Source: Rhyacophila brunnea (lineage: Eukaryota; Arthropoda; Insecta; Trichoptera; Rhyacophilidae). Taken from it: a DNA stretch of 64,000 nucleotides. Location of the stretch: positions 248,001 through 312,000 of the forward strand of contig JAGYXB010000460.1 of NCBI GenBank assembly GCA_022495005.1, in the 5' to 3' direction. Below, piece by piece: positions 1 through 12,133 of the stretch. The notes under the pieces are model-generated. The model did not search any database. It was not told where the DNA came from and was given only the letters and a program-made list of their open reading frames with translations. Positions within the stretch are counted from its first letter, which is position 1, and each line of letters opens with the position of its first letter. The position numbers and the translations under genes are program-made.

Positions 1-367
1 CACCATAAAATTCTCTTTATTTCCCCGTGTTTACAGCCACTTCTGCTTTTTCGCGGGCGATTTATAGCCGATTCAAAAATATCCATTTAATTGTTTCAAT
101 ATTACGCATCAAAGGCTTGTAGAAGGAAATGTTTCCCTGTTCTTTTTAAACCGCGCCGGAAGCAAATTTCTCGTTTCCTGAATGTTGTGGTTTACATTTT
201 TAGTAACCTGGTTCTTTACTTTCTAACAAAGTGTAATACAGGTAGCGTTTGTTGGCAGATGTTGTAAAAAATATTTACCGATATACGATCATAGTTTTCT
301 TGATTACATCAAACTGTAAGTAAATTTGAATTATAACAAGAAACACAAGAAAAGTGAAGAAAATTAT
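1..367. other. AT-rich stretch, nothing recognised
   Basis: No long open frame, tRNA-like box or repeat shared with the rest of the window was seen here. Confidence 0.5.
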
Positions 368-607
368 CGTCGCTATATGATTAGTTTGTCGAAATCGACC
401 TTTTATGCAGAATGGTTTTTTGTATCTAAATGGACCAGAACCTTCCTTTTCTTTAAATTACTTTGTAATGAATACAGCATTCATATGCTGTAAAAACAAC
501 AATTTAAATACCTCCATATTTTTAAATATAGGATAATGAAATTTGTTTTTCGTCTCCTGAACATTTGACATTTTCGGTCTATTCGACAAACCAATCCTAC
601 AGCGACG
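368..607. mobile_element. MITE, CGTCGCT family, copy 1
   Basis: This 240-bp element starts CGTCGCTATA and ends AGCGACG, with imperfect terminal inverted repeats of about 28 bp. It is flanked on both sides by TTAT (364-367 and 608-611), which reads as a 4-bp target-site duplication. Related copies lie at 12820-13074 and, inverted, at 36802-37061. The interior shares the blocks TTCTTTAAATTACTTTGTAATG and AAATTTGTTTTTCGTCTCCTG with them. It has no coding capacity, so a transposase must have acted in trans. The superfamily was not recognised. Confidence 0.8.
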
Positions 608-968
608 TTATAATGAATTCACGACGCATAAAAAGTATTTTGCAACATTTCGTTTATGTACCTACGTAAAGTATGTATACCAATAGTTTACGTTTAAATT
701 TTTGACCTTGTGATTGAAAGTATACAAATGAATACCGTGTTCGGAAACTTGTACGTATGCAGTTCGCTGTATCACACTTCACAGTGAAATGTTGTATTGG
801 AAATATATGGCCGTATAAAAGGGGTGCCGGACGAAGTCCCGAAGGCCGAAAACCCGAACGGCCGAAATCCCTATTACCTAAAGACCGTCCAACCCCTTGG
901 GTCGTATAGTACTGACATAAAATTCATGTCTAAATAAAACACGGTTCTTATCGGTTTACACTTTACAG

Positions 969-1900
969 CAGTGGTTTCCAAACTTTATGTTACTACACCT
1001 CCCTTTAAAAAAAATCTAACTTGGCGCCTCCCCCCCCTTTATTTATTTAAATAATACAGACACCTTTTAAAATAGTCAAAAATGTACTAATACAAAAATG
1101 AAAAAAAATATATTAAAATAAACAAGGTTTTACTACTTATTACGTCATCAATTTTTAAATTAATTTGTTTTTCATGCGACGAGTGTGCTTGTTTATTAGC
1201 ACAATCAATTTCAATAATAGTCAATCCGAATTCATCATCGTTCATTGACAAGTGGATTCTATCATGGGCCCCACATCCTGATGCGGACTCCTAGCCCAGG
1301 ATATTTGGCGGGCCTACCTACCTATCGCTGAGGTTAAGGGCAGTGTGGTGCTCTAATGTAGTGTTTCCTAAATTATACACGGGCGTTATCACTTAAGTAT
1401 ATCAATCATATTAGTATCACATCAAATTGCAACGCACAACCACATATTTAAAATACTGAATAGCCCTGAAACAAAGCAGACTTTTTTATTCTATTAATAA
1501 AATAATGTAAAAAGTGAATTAGCATACTAACCAAGAACTCAGTAAATAGATTTTTGTTTGCTTCAATATATATGGCGCAGAAATCATTTAAAAGTGTAAT
1601 TTTTTTTTTTTTTGTAATTTTGATTTCCAAAGCTCCAATTTTTTATGGATGCCTTCACTTTGTCTTTTTAAATCAGTGAATTCATTAGTGGTCCTTGCAG
1701 TGATTTATTCACTCATTTTTTTTAAATTTCAACCAAATAGACAAGTTTAATAACAAAATTATCGTTCCTAAATAAAATTGCCCCAAATTTCAACACTATT
1801 TTTATAGTTTTATAGTTTATAACTAGCGGCCGTTTTATAAACTATGCATTTGCAAACTGCAAATCTGTGGCTACATTAATTGTGTTCAACTTTTCGCGCC
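969..1900. mobile_element. Probable hAT-like insertion inside the 731-2106 element
   Basis: At 969 the host element is broken by CAGTGGTTTCCAAACTT, followed by a GCGCCTCC-rich stretch. That terminal pattern is typical of hAT transposon ends. The matching right end is not clear. A second CGCGCCTCC lies near 1896 but in the same orientation, so the right boundary is approximate. A GC-rich fragment at 1264-1330 (CATGGGCCCCACA to GGCGGGCC) belongs to the CATGG MITE family described elsewhere. The rest is AT-rich with no open frame of note. Confidence 0.4.
1264..1330. mobile_element. Fragment of the CATGG GC-rich MITE family
   Basis: CATGGGCCCCACATCC at the start and GGCGGGCCTACCTACCTATCG near the end match the termini and subterminal block of the copies at 21588-21909, 32412-32775 and 33230-33640. 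The interior is deleted. Confidence 0.6.
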
Positions 1901-2106
1901 TCCTTTTGCAAGTCAATATACTGGATTAATATTTGTTAGGTTGATTTAGGTTTTTATTCTTGAATTTATGAATATTGCAAAAATCAGCTATGAAAATTGA
2001 ATAATTAATGTTCATATTGAATCTAATAAAATTGGAGACCGAATAGTAAACGGTCATCTCTTCGGCGAACTATACTACGGTGAAATGTTTTATGTGCAAT
2101 TTACAT

Positions 2107-2947
2107 TTAACCATGAATACAGGTGGCCAAACTGACATCAATGTGTTTAAAGACGATTTTATACTTCACATCAGTGTTGTCAACATCTTGTAAGCGCAGC
2201 AATTTTTCAATAATTAACCTGTCTAACAATATAATATTATATTTAAACATAAAATGATTTTAAATCATTTTCTTTGTTAAAAACTGAGAGAAGAGTGAGC
2301 TTGTAAATACTAACCATCCTAAGACATAATATAATACTTCCGAATTGAACACAAAGGCTTTTATTTAATGCAAGTATAAATATTACTCAATAACACCTAC
2401 TACCATTTGGTTGGCCTTTCAGTAGGGTAGATTATAAATAACAGGGGAAACCCCTATCCAAAGATGTACATAAAAATATCTTAATTCTAGTTAATAATTA
2501 TCAAAACTTTATGCTGACATCTAAAATGTAGTAATGCGGCTCATGTAAAGTCCATGTTATTATATTGCTATAATGTTAGTACCTAATCCCATCATCAGTT
2601 CTTTTACCACTGACTGTCAAGGAAAGCGTCTTTATGTAAAAGTATTATTTCTTAATTTTAATATTAATTAATGAAGTCGCCAAAATGGTAAGCATGTCTT
2701 CAAACACCCTCAAATAAATCTTTTTCCTTATTTTCAACATGTTTCACATTATTTTAAGCCGGTTCTCACACCAAAACTCGTCTCTGGTGCCGCACAGCCA
2801 TAAAACAAACCGTCCGACAACTGAAATCCAGTGTTGCTTGTGAAGACCGCGCACATACAACTAGCGAAAGTCATGAGTAGCTTTCGAAATGTATAGATGT
2901 TTGAATACGGTGATCGGCGAGCTGGTATAAGAATGACCAATTCGTAA
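2107..2947. other. AT-rich stretch, nothing recognised
   Basis: Only short stop-limited frames were seen. No shared repeat was identified. Confidence 0.5.
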
Positions 2948-3455
2948 GTGTTTGTATGTGACTTCGACTCTTCGAAAACCGGGCTAATGACCCGGACAAA
3001 AAGAATGTTTCATTTCGTTTTGCTACGGTCTTCTGCCTACGATTCATTCTATCTGTCTTCTTGGGCTCACTTGCCTGGATCTGATCAACCAACGCCCGAA
3101 TTCAGAACTTCTCAGCCAGTCCCCAAACTTGAAGGATATGTCTACGGACCCAGGAGAAAAAGAACCTCAATCTCAACAGCACAAGAAGGTCGAACGGGGA
3201 GGAAAACGAGACCAGACAAAACGCGGGTAGCGACGGCGATGGCTCAAGACGGAGACAAGAGGAGACGGACAAACCATATGAAATCTAAAATCTAATATTT
3301 CAATATCACCACTAGAAATCTCATAGGAAAACCCTCTCCCGGCTCTCCTCAAAATCCGGACTAAAATCGCACACAGTAAACTAAAACAAACTATAATACA
3401 GATCAACAACCACAGATGAAGGGGATGACGCAAATGCATAATATGTACCCCATAA
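2948..3455. repeat. GC-richer repeat, copy 1 (inverted relative to 54130-54800)
   Basis: A 115-codon open frame occupies 2948-3295 on the plus strand, rich in Arg, Lys and Thr in its second half. It does not look like any family I know. The stretch 3170-3455 aligns, in opposite orientation, with 54130-54480. Both carry the block CCACTAGAAAT, an AACCCTCTCCCGGC motif, AAATCGCACACAGTAAACT and CAGATGAAGGGGATGACGC. Shared sequence outside the reading frame suggests a repeat, possibly the 5' part of a non-LTR element, rather than a host gene. Confidence 0.5.
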
Positions 3456-3930
3456 TATAGGAACAGTGACGTCCTGTGGGGGTAGGCAGATTGAGCGTCG
3501 CTTGGGGGCGGCAGTTACTTGAAGGGCGGCAAATCGAGGAAAATCATTTGGAATATATAGAAATAGATAAGTACCTTAACTTAGTAACAACGAAAATATC
3601 TTTCCATTAAAAAAATCAGCTCACTGGTTTTGTCGGGTTCGCGATATCTAGTTTACTTCCGTTGCCCTTCGACGTCCTTGGTGACCAGAAACGACATGTG
3701 CAGATTTGCGAATAATATTTTTGTGAATAATTGTTTCGATTGCAACAGTCGCATTCGACAAATCTGCGGAGCTCCATTTGGCAACGTTTTTTTTGGGAAT
3801 AACGATGACGTACTTGACACGTTTTAGGCGAGACGAGTTTTGTTGTGAGAGCCGGCTAAGGAATGCCTACAATTATTTTATTCATTGCATAATGCGAATG
3901 ATGTTGATGATGACAAATTTATTTTTATTT
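3456..3930. other. Intergenic, mixed composition
   Basis: The 3465-3545 part is G-rich (GGGGGTAGG, CTTGGGGGCGGC). Two overlapping short plus-strand frames (3630-3827 and 3778-4011) look like chance frames. Nothing was assigned. Confidence 0.4.
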
Positions 3931-4340
3931 ACAACGTTTTTATTAGGTCGTATTCTTATTTGTCCGGTGGTTATTTATCCGGTACAAATCTTGCAATCGA
4001 TTTTTAACTAACTTTCCGACTAGCTAGACATTTGAAACTTTTAGAATATATCAGAACACGATGCCGAAGCATTTTTTTCATACTTTTAACCATCTCTAAG
4101 TAGAATTCAATTAATTTTCAGTTAATTCTTTTTTGTATGAAAAGTTATTTCGATACCATTATTGGTTGCTAGGGGGTCCTAGCAACTAAATTACTAAATA
4201 ATATATACGTGCGTTACTATGGAAATCAATATGAAATGACATTTCATTATTCAGTATTTCTATCAAGTACAATTTTTTTTGATCGTTTTAGCTATTCAAG
4301 TAAAGTTTATATGATTCAACAGAATATTTAAAAACGTTGT
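3931..4340. mobile_element. MITE, ACAACGTTTTT family, copy 1
   Basis: The element is bounded by ACAACGTTTTT and AAAAACGTTGT, an 11-bp terminal inverted repeat. A central palindrome around 4168-4190 has the form GTTGCTAGG...CCTAGCAAC. Near-identical blocks occur, in reverse orientation, at 40530-41006, 52207-52640 and 56847-57283: a CCATAGTAACGCACGTATAT stretch, a CATCGTGTTCTGATATATTC stretch and TTTGTCCGGTGGTTATTTAT-like subterminal repeats. It is non-coding, and its flanking duplication was not resolved. Confidence 0.8.
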
Positions 4341-5084
4341 ATATAAAAAGTTATTTTTATCTTGTAATTATTATTTGTTTTATTCATCTGTTATCAACTT
4401 CAAAATAATGTTTTTAAAATTCGAATTGGGCAGAAGACCTGTATGTATTACAGTCTTCTTATTTTGGAAAATGTAAAATTATATGTAAGAAAAGCATAGA
4501 CTTTGTAGGTTAGTATTGAACTGACATTAGACCGTAACGATGACGTGATACGTTATAATGTTAAATTCCCGGCGTGTACATCCATTGTTAGGCGCTCGCC
4601 AGGCATCAAGTTTCAAAGTGAATCCGTGCAGGTTCGTCTTTACCTATTACGGGAGGCAGGTGCCTGCTTCCCGTAGCCTCTGGCGGGAATCTCCCGCAAC
4701 AATATAACGCCTTTGTGTCCCGCTTACGTCACACGATATTCCCTTTGTAATAATATAGTCTGGCGCACATCAGGCGAGCGTAAAGTGAGCTATCTCGCCC
4801 TCGCTCTTAATCCGGATCACGTATTGTGTGTCGTCTACGAAATTTCTGGACTTAGTCAATGTTGAACGACTTATTTATATAACTTATTTGAGATGATTGA
4901 ATACACACTTATAACAATTACCATTATAAATGTCTAAATCTCCCACAAAAAAATCCTATAAAACGACAGAATTCACTTAAAAATAATTAACTCAAAATCA
5001 TAATTATTGTAACTTTGAAATGGAACGATCAGAGAGTGCTTCACCAGTAAACATATCTTTGCACAATTCTTTCTTTTTCTTTCT
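4341..5084. other. Intergenic with a GC-rich block at 4560-4840
   Basis: The 280-bp block is clearly GC-richer than its surroundings and contains short inverted GGGAGGCAGGTGCCTGC... and GCGGGAATCTCCCGC palindromes. It could be a solo LTR or another element end, but no terminal repeats or duplication could be shown. Confidence 0.3.
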
Positions 5085-5320
5085 TTCGACCATGTCCGAT
5101 TCTAAAAGGATCATAAAATGAGAGTTTACAGAGTGGAGATTTGTACAAATTTTGTTTTACGAGAAATGGATGTCAACCACTTGTTCAACCTATTAGGTCC
5201 ATTATACTCTGACTCATACACAAATTGAAAAACAATATGTGTACTTGCCACACCCAAGATTCAAACCTGGTACCCATGACGCTATAGGCTGACGCTTAAG
5301 CCGCGCGGCTATCGTGGGTG
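5085..5320 (-). mobile_element. tRNA-derived SINE, family 1, copy at 5 kb
   Basis: Read on the minus strand, the element starts with a tRNA-like head (A-box-like TAGCCGCGCGGCTTAAGCG, then a B-box region, GGTTTGAATC) around 5265-5320. It continues through a body shared with four other copies and ends in a pyrimidine-rich run on the plus strand near 5070-5090. The B box differs from GGTTCGAATCC by one base, so pol III activity is doubtful. No clear target duplication was found. Confidence 0.8.
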
Positions 5321-6641
5321 TTAATAGAATTGGGAATGGGGAATGGGGAAAATATAGTTTTTTCACCCCCGCGTGGCTCGGCAAAAAAATAACTATCAGT
5401 TTTCAATGAGTCAATGCTGGACAATTATAAACTCGTCTAGAATCTAGATTGCAATACGTCAAATATACTGATGTGATTTTGTTGACAAAACACAAAATTG
5501 AATGTAACTCCTCACACAGCTCGAAAGTGACATTTTAGTTTAAAAAAACAGCTATTATTGTCGCTAGCAACAATTTTCACCCGCCATGTGGCGCAGGTAT
5601 AATAGCTAAATGTTTCACTTCGTCATTCATTTGGGCTAGATTCGTGATGTCACTGTCACAGCATGGCATCATCTATGCGCATGGAATAAAGACGCAACAT
5701 TATGTCCAGTATTGATTTATGACTATATCCCAGTCGATACAATTTTTTATGTGCGCCTGGGCTTAGGAATTGTTGCCGAAGCGAACGCCAAAACCAAGAC
5801 ATACGCCACCTAAACACCTAACTATGAAATGCGACATTGTAATATCTACTTAGTTCCGTCACAGTGCACCCAAATGCAATTGAACTATCTACGAATGAAA
5901 ATTTTCTCTAATAATCGGCTTTTAAAATGTGTTCAGAAAGATTACACTATAACGCCGCCTTGAAATGAAAACTTACGTAGGTAATAATACTCCCCTTTTT
6001 ATGGCAGCACCCATCTGGACGCTCTCCGTCAGCGCGCGGTCATAAAAACCAATTTACCACGCATTTGGTTGACGCTTACACCGGACTCACGGAACTCATT
6101 CCTCTTCATTTAAAAGTGTTTTAGTAGTTCAGCTGACAGATCAAAACATGCTTTTGATCAAACTCTTTTTGAGTGTAATGTAAGTATGTAATGTAAATGT
6201 AAGTATTTCATTGTTTTGACTGATGTCGCTGCGAAATTTTGACTTAACTGACCTCTACGTAGAAGCAGTTAGACGCGTTCTAAATAATATGTACTTTAAA
6301 ACTCTTCCCCGCACACGCGTTATGTAAACGCAATATGTTATTGCAACTTTTTAATATCTGCTGTATCAATAAATCAGTTCACAAAAGCGTTTTTTATCCT
6401 GAAGCAATCCTTTCCTCTCTCCAAAAACATTCCATCCCTGTCTCCTGCGATTCCTCCACATATTTATCCGGAGCCAAAAACCGGTTTGTTAGTACCTATT
6501 CAGAAAATTACGGAAACAGGACCGTGGTACGTATCTATATTTTATATTATTGAAACGGATATTCGTCATTGGAAATAACTTTTAATATATAATATATATA
6601 ATAAAATTTATATATATTTAATATATATATATAAAAATAAC
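5321..6641. other. Unassigned intergenic DNA
   Basis: It contains GGGAATGGGGAATGGGG short repeats (5332-5350), a moderate-GC patch at 5950-6110 and an (AT)n-rich run at 6580-6635. No gene was recognised. The 72-codon frame at 6335-6553 has no family resemblance I can see. Confidence 0.4.
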
Positions 6642-6845
6642 TAATAATTTAATTTAATAAAAAGCAAAATTTTTATAATACTTTTTCCACTTTTAATAAA
6701 TAAATCTGGACCGGTTCCGTTCTACTCAAAGGGACATTTCAACTCAGTCATGTCCCTGTGTTATGAACCGGTCCAGATTTATTTAAGTATTAAAAGTGGA
6801 AAAAGTACTACAAAAATTTTGCTTTTTAATTCATTAAATTAATAA
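6642..6845. mobile_element. Hairpin MITE, GACCGGTT family, copy 1
   Basis: Two arms of about 75 bp (6642-6716 and 6767-6845) are near-perfect inverted repeats around a 50-bp loop. The loop contains GGGACATTTCAACTCAGTCATGTCCC. The arm motif CTTTTTCCACTTTTAATAAA is shared with copies at 29625-29735 (half only) and 39228-39390. Sequence just right of the arm (CCACCATGAATTGACAGTTAA) also recurs right of the 39-kb copy, so the repeat unit is longer than the hairpin. Confidence 0.8.
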
Positions 6846-8214
6846 TGCAATGCTTTTCCACCATGAATTGACAGTTAAGACGATACTTCAGTGAAACGAC
6901 AAATAATTTTCAACTATAGGCGCGACGAAATTTTGGACTCGCTGACAATCGAAGAGCGAACGTCGAGGTGTGAATACGTCAATTTATTTTGTGATGGAGA
7001 CGGGGGGTATTAATTCTTAAATCGTGTAAAGATGACTAAAAATGTTACCCATTTACTTGAAAAAGAAAACATGTCAACGAATATATTATTATTGTTATTA
7101 ATAGAACAATAAACAAAACATTAAATGGAGGTATGTTGGATTTATATGACAAATTATATTATTTCGTTCGGCAGGCGTCATTTGCATAATCTTCGCGTCG
7201 CGTAGTCACGATCTTTTTAGACCATGCCTCAACTGAGGTATAGCCTTAACACAATAAAAGAAATATTTTTTGCAGTGTTATTGCTAGATATTTGAAAATA
7301 AGAATGTGTCCAATAAATTGATAAATACGATACCTCAAATTGTTTATTTCTATAATAATAAGCATTTTTATTTCCAATGTCATTGATAATATCGAAAACG
7401 AATTACAAAAATAATATACCTACTTTTTTTTTCAAACATGAAAACCAGAAAGAATTTTCGTTTCGAATCTCGTTGTAGCCTCTGCGGGTCACTAATTTCA
7501 CTTTTAAGATTGCATATAAGTATACACTCTATATTCTATTTTCGCGAGTTACGCTACATTGGATTTCCTGTATCAGCCATTGCCAACCATTCCCTTTTTA
7601 ACAGAGGCTTTGGTGGCAACACGCTGTCGTACCTGAAATTTTCAAGTTGTTGCCCACTCAAAATTGCTCAAAGTTGGCACATTGCTAATTATCTACAATA
7701 CCTTCCTGGAAACCACATTCGTCAGAGAGCCGATTCTATCATCCCCATATAAACGTCAACTCGTTACCCATTGTGTATCATGATCATCGTCTTAATAATA
7801 ACTTGAGATATTTTTTAACAAAAGTGGATTTGGTAAATCAAAGCTCTGGAAATGGGAAAGGTAAAATGCTTTCCCCATTTTCCATTCTCGAAAATTCTCT
7901 ATGGTGGAAATCTATCCATATCCTGAGGCACACTTTCTTCCGGGATGTATACATTCAGTAGTAATTTTCTCTAAAATGTGTTTAATTACATTTTTTTGAA
8001 ATTTTAAAGTAGGCCCTCATTACTTTCTGCTTTACATCAGTTACTTCCATTTTTAAGTAATACAATCCAATCTATATGCTATATTATATTAGGGACTTTG
8101 TGATATCATTCTACTGATCTGATGAAAACTCATTGACATAGATTAAGCATCTGCTGTTACCTTCTTTCTAGCAAATCTACGATTTTATATTGATGGTAAT
8201 AAATTCATTTGTGT
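6846..8214. other. Unassigned AT-rich DNA
   Basis: A 104-codon plus-strand frame at 7438-7752 and a 62-codon frame at 7773-7961 show no recognisable domain, and base composition gives no support for coding. No repeat was recognised. Confidence 0.4.
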
Positions 8215-8610
8215 CTTCTTCTTCTTGGTCGTGCACTCATGGCTGAGGATCGTGACCACATTTAAATTTCGCCATCCTTTGAGCGACCAAGACTTTCCAT
8301 CCTTCTCGATCTTCCGCTTCTCTCAGGGCGGAATGGATGGTGCCAGTCAGCTCTTTCACTCGGTCGCTCCATCGCGCAGACGCTTTTCCTCTGCTTTTCC
8401 TTCCCTGGAGGCTACTCAAAACTACCAGTCTCGTCAGGTTGTCCGGTCCGCGCCTGACAATATGTCCAAAAAACTGCAGAATTCTTCTCAGACATATCGT
8501 CGAGAGCCTTTCCTTAGAGAGGCATTCGGCGCCAACACCACATCTCAAAGGCATCAATTGCCTTCCATTCTCTTGCCTTCAGGGTCCACGACTCGACTCC
8601 GCCGTTCATT
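8215..8610 (-). pseudogene. 3' remnant of a non-LTR retrotransposon (reverse transcriptase C-terminus), family II
   Basis: Read on the minus strand from about 8610, the translation gives SWTLKAREWKAIDAFEMWC and then, after a deletion and frame change near 8530, a run ending HDPQP just before a stop. This run includes ILQFFGHIVRRG and KSRGKASARWSDRVKELTG. These are the landmarks of the C-terminal end of reverse transcriptases of RTE-like non-LTR elements: LGHILR, GKR.RGR..WW and a terminal HDP. The element is 5'-truncated and ends in a short AAGAAGAAG-type tail near 8215 rather than poly(A). It belongs to a different family from the copies at 18.8 and 44.7 kb, which end ADLR. It is dead, with no complete domain. 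Confidence 0.8.
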
Positions 8611-11183
8611 TGTGTATGCCTTTCCATACCCAGAAATATGTAAACACATAAACTTATTTTGAAGCAAAATCATGATTAACTTCTACTTTCATTCTTAATA
8701 TTAATTATTGCAGTCGTATAATAATATCACAAAACATTTTTTCCATTCCCACACACACTTGCTCGACTACTAACTGGTGAGTGCGCCGTCTATCAGAGAC
8801 TCATAGTGGAAAATTTTGAAGCTTGCAATTTGAGACAAAATATTAATATTTTACATTTTAAAATGTTTAAATTAACCAATACGCATCTAAAGTCATTAAA
8901 TTTAATAATAAAAATATATAAAATATGAATTCGTTAGAGGATTTTTATAGTAACATCTAACATATATCGAGATAAAACAGAACTAACGATCTCAGTCGAT
9001 AATGAACTACTCGTTACAAAAATAGTTAACATAAACTGACATTAACTGAAATTATATTTTATAAAGAGTTGTCGATATCAAACCATTCAATTAAGCAGTT
9101 CACAAAGTAAACTCTCAATTTAATAATCGTTCGTTGCATACTGTGTTTGCCCGCAATAAACATAAAACTACCAAAATAATAAATTAAGCCATACTATCAT
9201 GTATTATTAAAATGATATATGATGATATATAAAAAAACTAAACTTTGTACGTAATACCAAATAATAGTTAATCGATTAACTACTTGAAGTCATCGTTATG
9301 TCTAATTTCGGTGAAGTTGCAATATAAGAAAAATAGATGAAAAAATACTAACTAAATAATTAATACTAAAAAATAGAAAAGAGTTCAGTACAACAAACCG
9401 ATTGATCTATTTTTCATCCCAATAAAGAAAAAGAGAAAATATATCTTGACTTTTGTTTGTGAATAATTCAATAAAAAATATATCGTGCAACACGATTGGC
9501 ACGTAAATAAAAAATGTTCCGTGAACTTCTAGCACCTGTTCTTTCACCCGGGGGTTGTTAATTACTGCTTTTAGTAGTAAGGGTGATAAATAACACCTGC
9601 AGTGGCGTAGCTGGCAACCCTTGTGCTCCCTGGGGGACCAAGCAACTCTGATTTAGGCCAATCCGCACCACAGCCAAACATATTCGCAAGCCTGCCTTTA
9701 AAACTCAAGCAATATTTCAACACCCATATTGTTATTATCAACAAACGCTATTTTTGTTGTATTAAAAATATGTTTTATCCTGAGTGGTTCGTTAAATATA
9801 TTTTTAATTGAAACTTTTTATGCGAGGTAGAGTGTATCTCACTAATATGTAACGCAAAAAAAACTGCATGAAAAACGAATGAATCTCAAACGTCGACGGA
9901 AAGTCCCGACAACTCACAAGTTCCGAATACCGTCGGAATTTCCCGATATCCGAGCATGCTTGCACTATGAAATTCACGTTATTACCTCGTGTATCGTGTC
10001 TATACGCCAGTAAAACTTTGCTTTCGCTATACGAAATAATGTTTTTGTAGACTATTTAGTTTTTTTAAACTCAATTATGCCAAAATCAACCGTACAACAA
10101 TCAAATGAACCTAAGTACGAAAAAGAAACCTCATAAAAGTGGAGATTAGAAGATGGCAGTATTTAAAATGGAGAGATAATAAAAAGTCTCATTTCTTTCG
10201 TGTGTGCTCGTCACACATAGGTACTTATTTTGTTTTATTCAAGACCGAATATCAATGCCGTAGTGCAAAGATTTCTGTAAGTATAACTTTTTTTTTGCAG
10301 TCATATTAATTAGATGAATATTACCCCATACCGGGAAACAATTTTTTTTACAGAATTGGCTTTGCATAATAGTAAATACTAATTAATTTTGTAAAAACAA
10401 ACTCGTCTATGCTGTGATAATATGGTTATCATTTTTCCATTTTCATGCCTAATATCTTCATAGCTAAAAATATCTTCAAAAGGAATATTAAAAAATAAAG
10501 ATTTGAATATTATGATATTATAAGATAACAACTTTTACGTCATGATAGTTTTTAAATTGGCTGAGGATCTCATGCATTTTTAAAGGCTGAATTTTTGATA
10601 TCGGCGGCGTTTTTCCAAGATGGCGACACTAGCACATACTTGAGATTAGTGCTATGCATATTCTTTTTAGGATAATTATTTACGGGTTAAACATTTATTG
10701 ATAAAATCATTATTTTTCATGGAATATAAACAAAGAAATAAAGAAAGAATGAGCCTCTTGGTGAATGTCAACACGATGGCAATCACCATGATTCCATGGA
10801 CGAAAAGGAAATGTATGGTTATATGGTCGATTCAGTCGAGGCTCAGTTCAGGTCAGGTTCAGCAGCTCTTTTTCTTGAGTCTAACAAAGCCAAAGTCTGT
10901 CACCTAATTATATTGTCTGTCCCTTGGAATACGAGACATTTCGATCCTGAGGACCGTCTGATTTAAAGGCAACGGCTGAGATCGGTCGTTGCTTGACTGA
11001 TAAAATAGGTGATTACCATTCAACTGAGTAGGTACCTGAGATAGTGAATAAGCATAGAAATCCAAAGAGGTAATGCAGTAACTGTTTTAGGTCTTCTTGA
11101 GGTATCCAGGGGACTGGAGGAGGTATTTTATTTAGTTGGGGAAACCTATTATATCGATAGTTTTAAAACTATTATTGTATTGG
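8611..11183. other. Unassigned AT-rich DNA
   Basis: At 9601 there is CAGTGGCGTAGCTGG, which resembles the terminus of the CAGTGGCG elements at 32.9 and 15.8 kb, but no partner end was found. At 10610-10625 a CCAAGATGGCGAC motif (YY1/Pho-like) occurs in isolation. A 69-codon frame (10698-10907) is unrecognised. Confidence 0.4.
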
Positions 11184-11191
11184 TATATAAG

Positions 11192-12133
11192 TAGGGAATC
11201 CAATCCCGAGCCAAATTTCTGATCCCGGCATTTTTACCATAGTTAATATATTTTTTTTATATTTACAAATAACATTGATAAAATCGGTGAAAAGTAAAGT
11301 TAGTACAATTTATACTATTTAAGACATTTTTATTGTTGATATTATGTACGTTCAATCTTGAAAATACATAAGTTTAATGGAGTAAATAATATTGTAATAT
11401 AAATAATAATGTGAATTTAATATGAGATTGCTGTTTCTGATAGTAAACACTTAATGAATGGGTTAGCGAGATTTAAAATAGTAAAGCGACTCGTGGTGTA
11501 TGGCCTTTCCGGTTCATAAATCTAATTCTTCTTTCGGCCATGTCCGATCCTAATATGATCATATGGGCCCCCACAGAGTGGAGGTTTGTATTGACAGATT
11601 TTTTTTTTCTTTTTACGAGAAATGGATGTCAGCCACTTACTCAACCTATTAGGTCCATACTCTGACTCATACACAAATTGAAAAACAATATGTGTACTTG
11701 CCAGACCCAGGATTCGAACCTGGGACCCTCGACTCTATAGGCCGGCGTTTAAGCCACGCGACCATCTAATTAGTCAGCCAAATATGAAACTGCCGTAAAA
11801 CGTATAAGATGATGGTGGAATTATTTTGTTAAAAGTGCGAAGCATTGTTTTTTCCAATCTTTCTCATTTTCATTAATTTATGTGAAAAAATAAAATGAAT
11901 CGGCAACTTAAATATGGGTTTAAATCAAACTTCATCCAAACTCAGTCTATTTCTAATTTAGTTATTTGTTATTAAAAGTATTTTTTCTGTTATATTTTCG
12001 TTTTTATTTTATTTTTCATAAAAATTGATAAAAAAAGCAATCCCGAAATCTTCGGGACTATGTTTACCAATCCCGGGATTCATAAGTATCGAAAATAGCT
12101 CGGGATCCCGGGATCCCGGGATTGGAATCCCTA
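11192..12133. mobile_element. hAT-type MITE (TAGGGAATCCAATCCCG), copy A, with SINE insertion
   Basis: The left end TAGGGAATCCAATCCCG and right end GGGATTGGAATCCCTA form terminal inverted repeats. It is flanked by a perfect 8-bp duplication TATATAAG (11184-11191 and 12134-12141), the length made by hAT transposases. Subterminal GATCCCGGGATC-type repeats are abundant. Copies B (16594-17299) and C (35084-36120, inverted) also have 8-bp duplications. This copy is longer because a family 1 SINE sits at 11528-11763. There is no transposase frame. Confidence 0.9.
11528..11763 (-). mobile_element. tRNA-derived SINE, family 1, inserted in a hAT MITE
   Basis: The tRNA-like head is at the plus-strand right end: B-box complement GGATTCGAACC at 11711-11721, and an A-box region ending at about 11763. 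The body ends in a T-rich run on the left (minus-strand A tail). It is flanked by ATCTAATT on both sides (11520-11527 and 11764-11771). MITE copies B and C carry the unoccupied site with one ATCTAATT, which proves insertion and gives exact ends. Confidence 0.9.

Larger units (their letters stand above)
731..2106. mobile_element. Inverted-repeat element of the GTACGTA/TTCACNGTG family, interrupted
   Basis: The left end (GGAAACTTGTACGTATGCAG, then TTCACAGTGAAATG) and right end (TACGGTGAAATGTTTTATGTG, then AATTTACAT) match the two ends of an uninterrupted copy at about 13077-13495, in reverse order. The two halves are separated by about 0.85 kb beginning at 969. The 820-890 stretch carries short direct repeats of a CCGAANGGCCGAAA-like unit. 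No coding sequence was seen. Confidence 0.6.

Noticed and set aside
4560..4840. Solo LTR
   Set aside because: GC contrast is suggestive, but no TG...CA ends with a short flanking duplication could be established.
6580..6640. Origin-like or regulatory AT tract
   Set aside because: Plain (AT)n low-complexity sequence next to a hairpin MITE.
7438..7752. 104-codon plus-strand open frame
   Set aside because: No recognisable domain, base composition like the surroundings and no splice or promoter context. Treated as chance.
10605..10630. YY1/Pho-type promoter motif (CCAAGATGGCGAC)
   Set aside because: A single motif with no downstream gene or initiator; kept only as a note.
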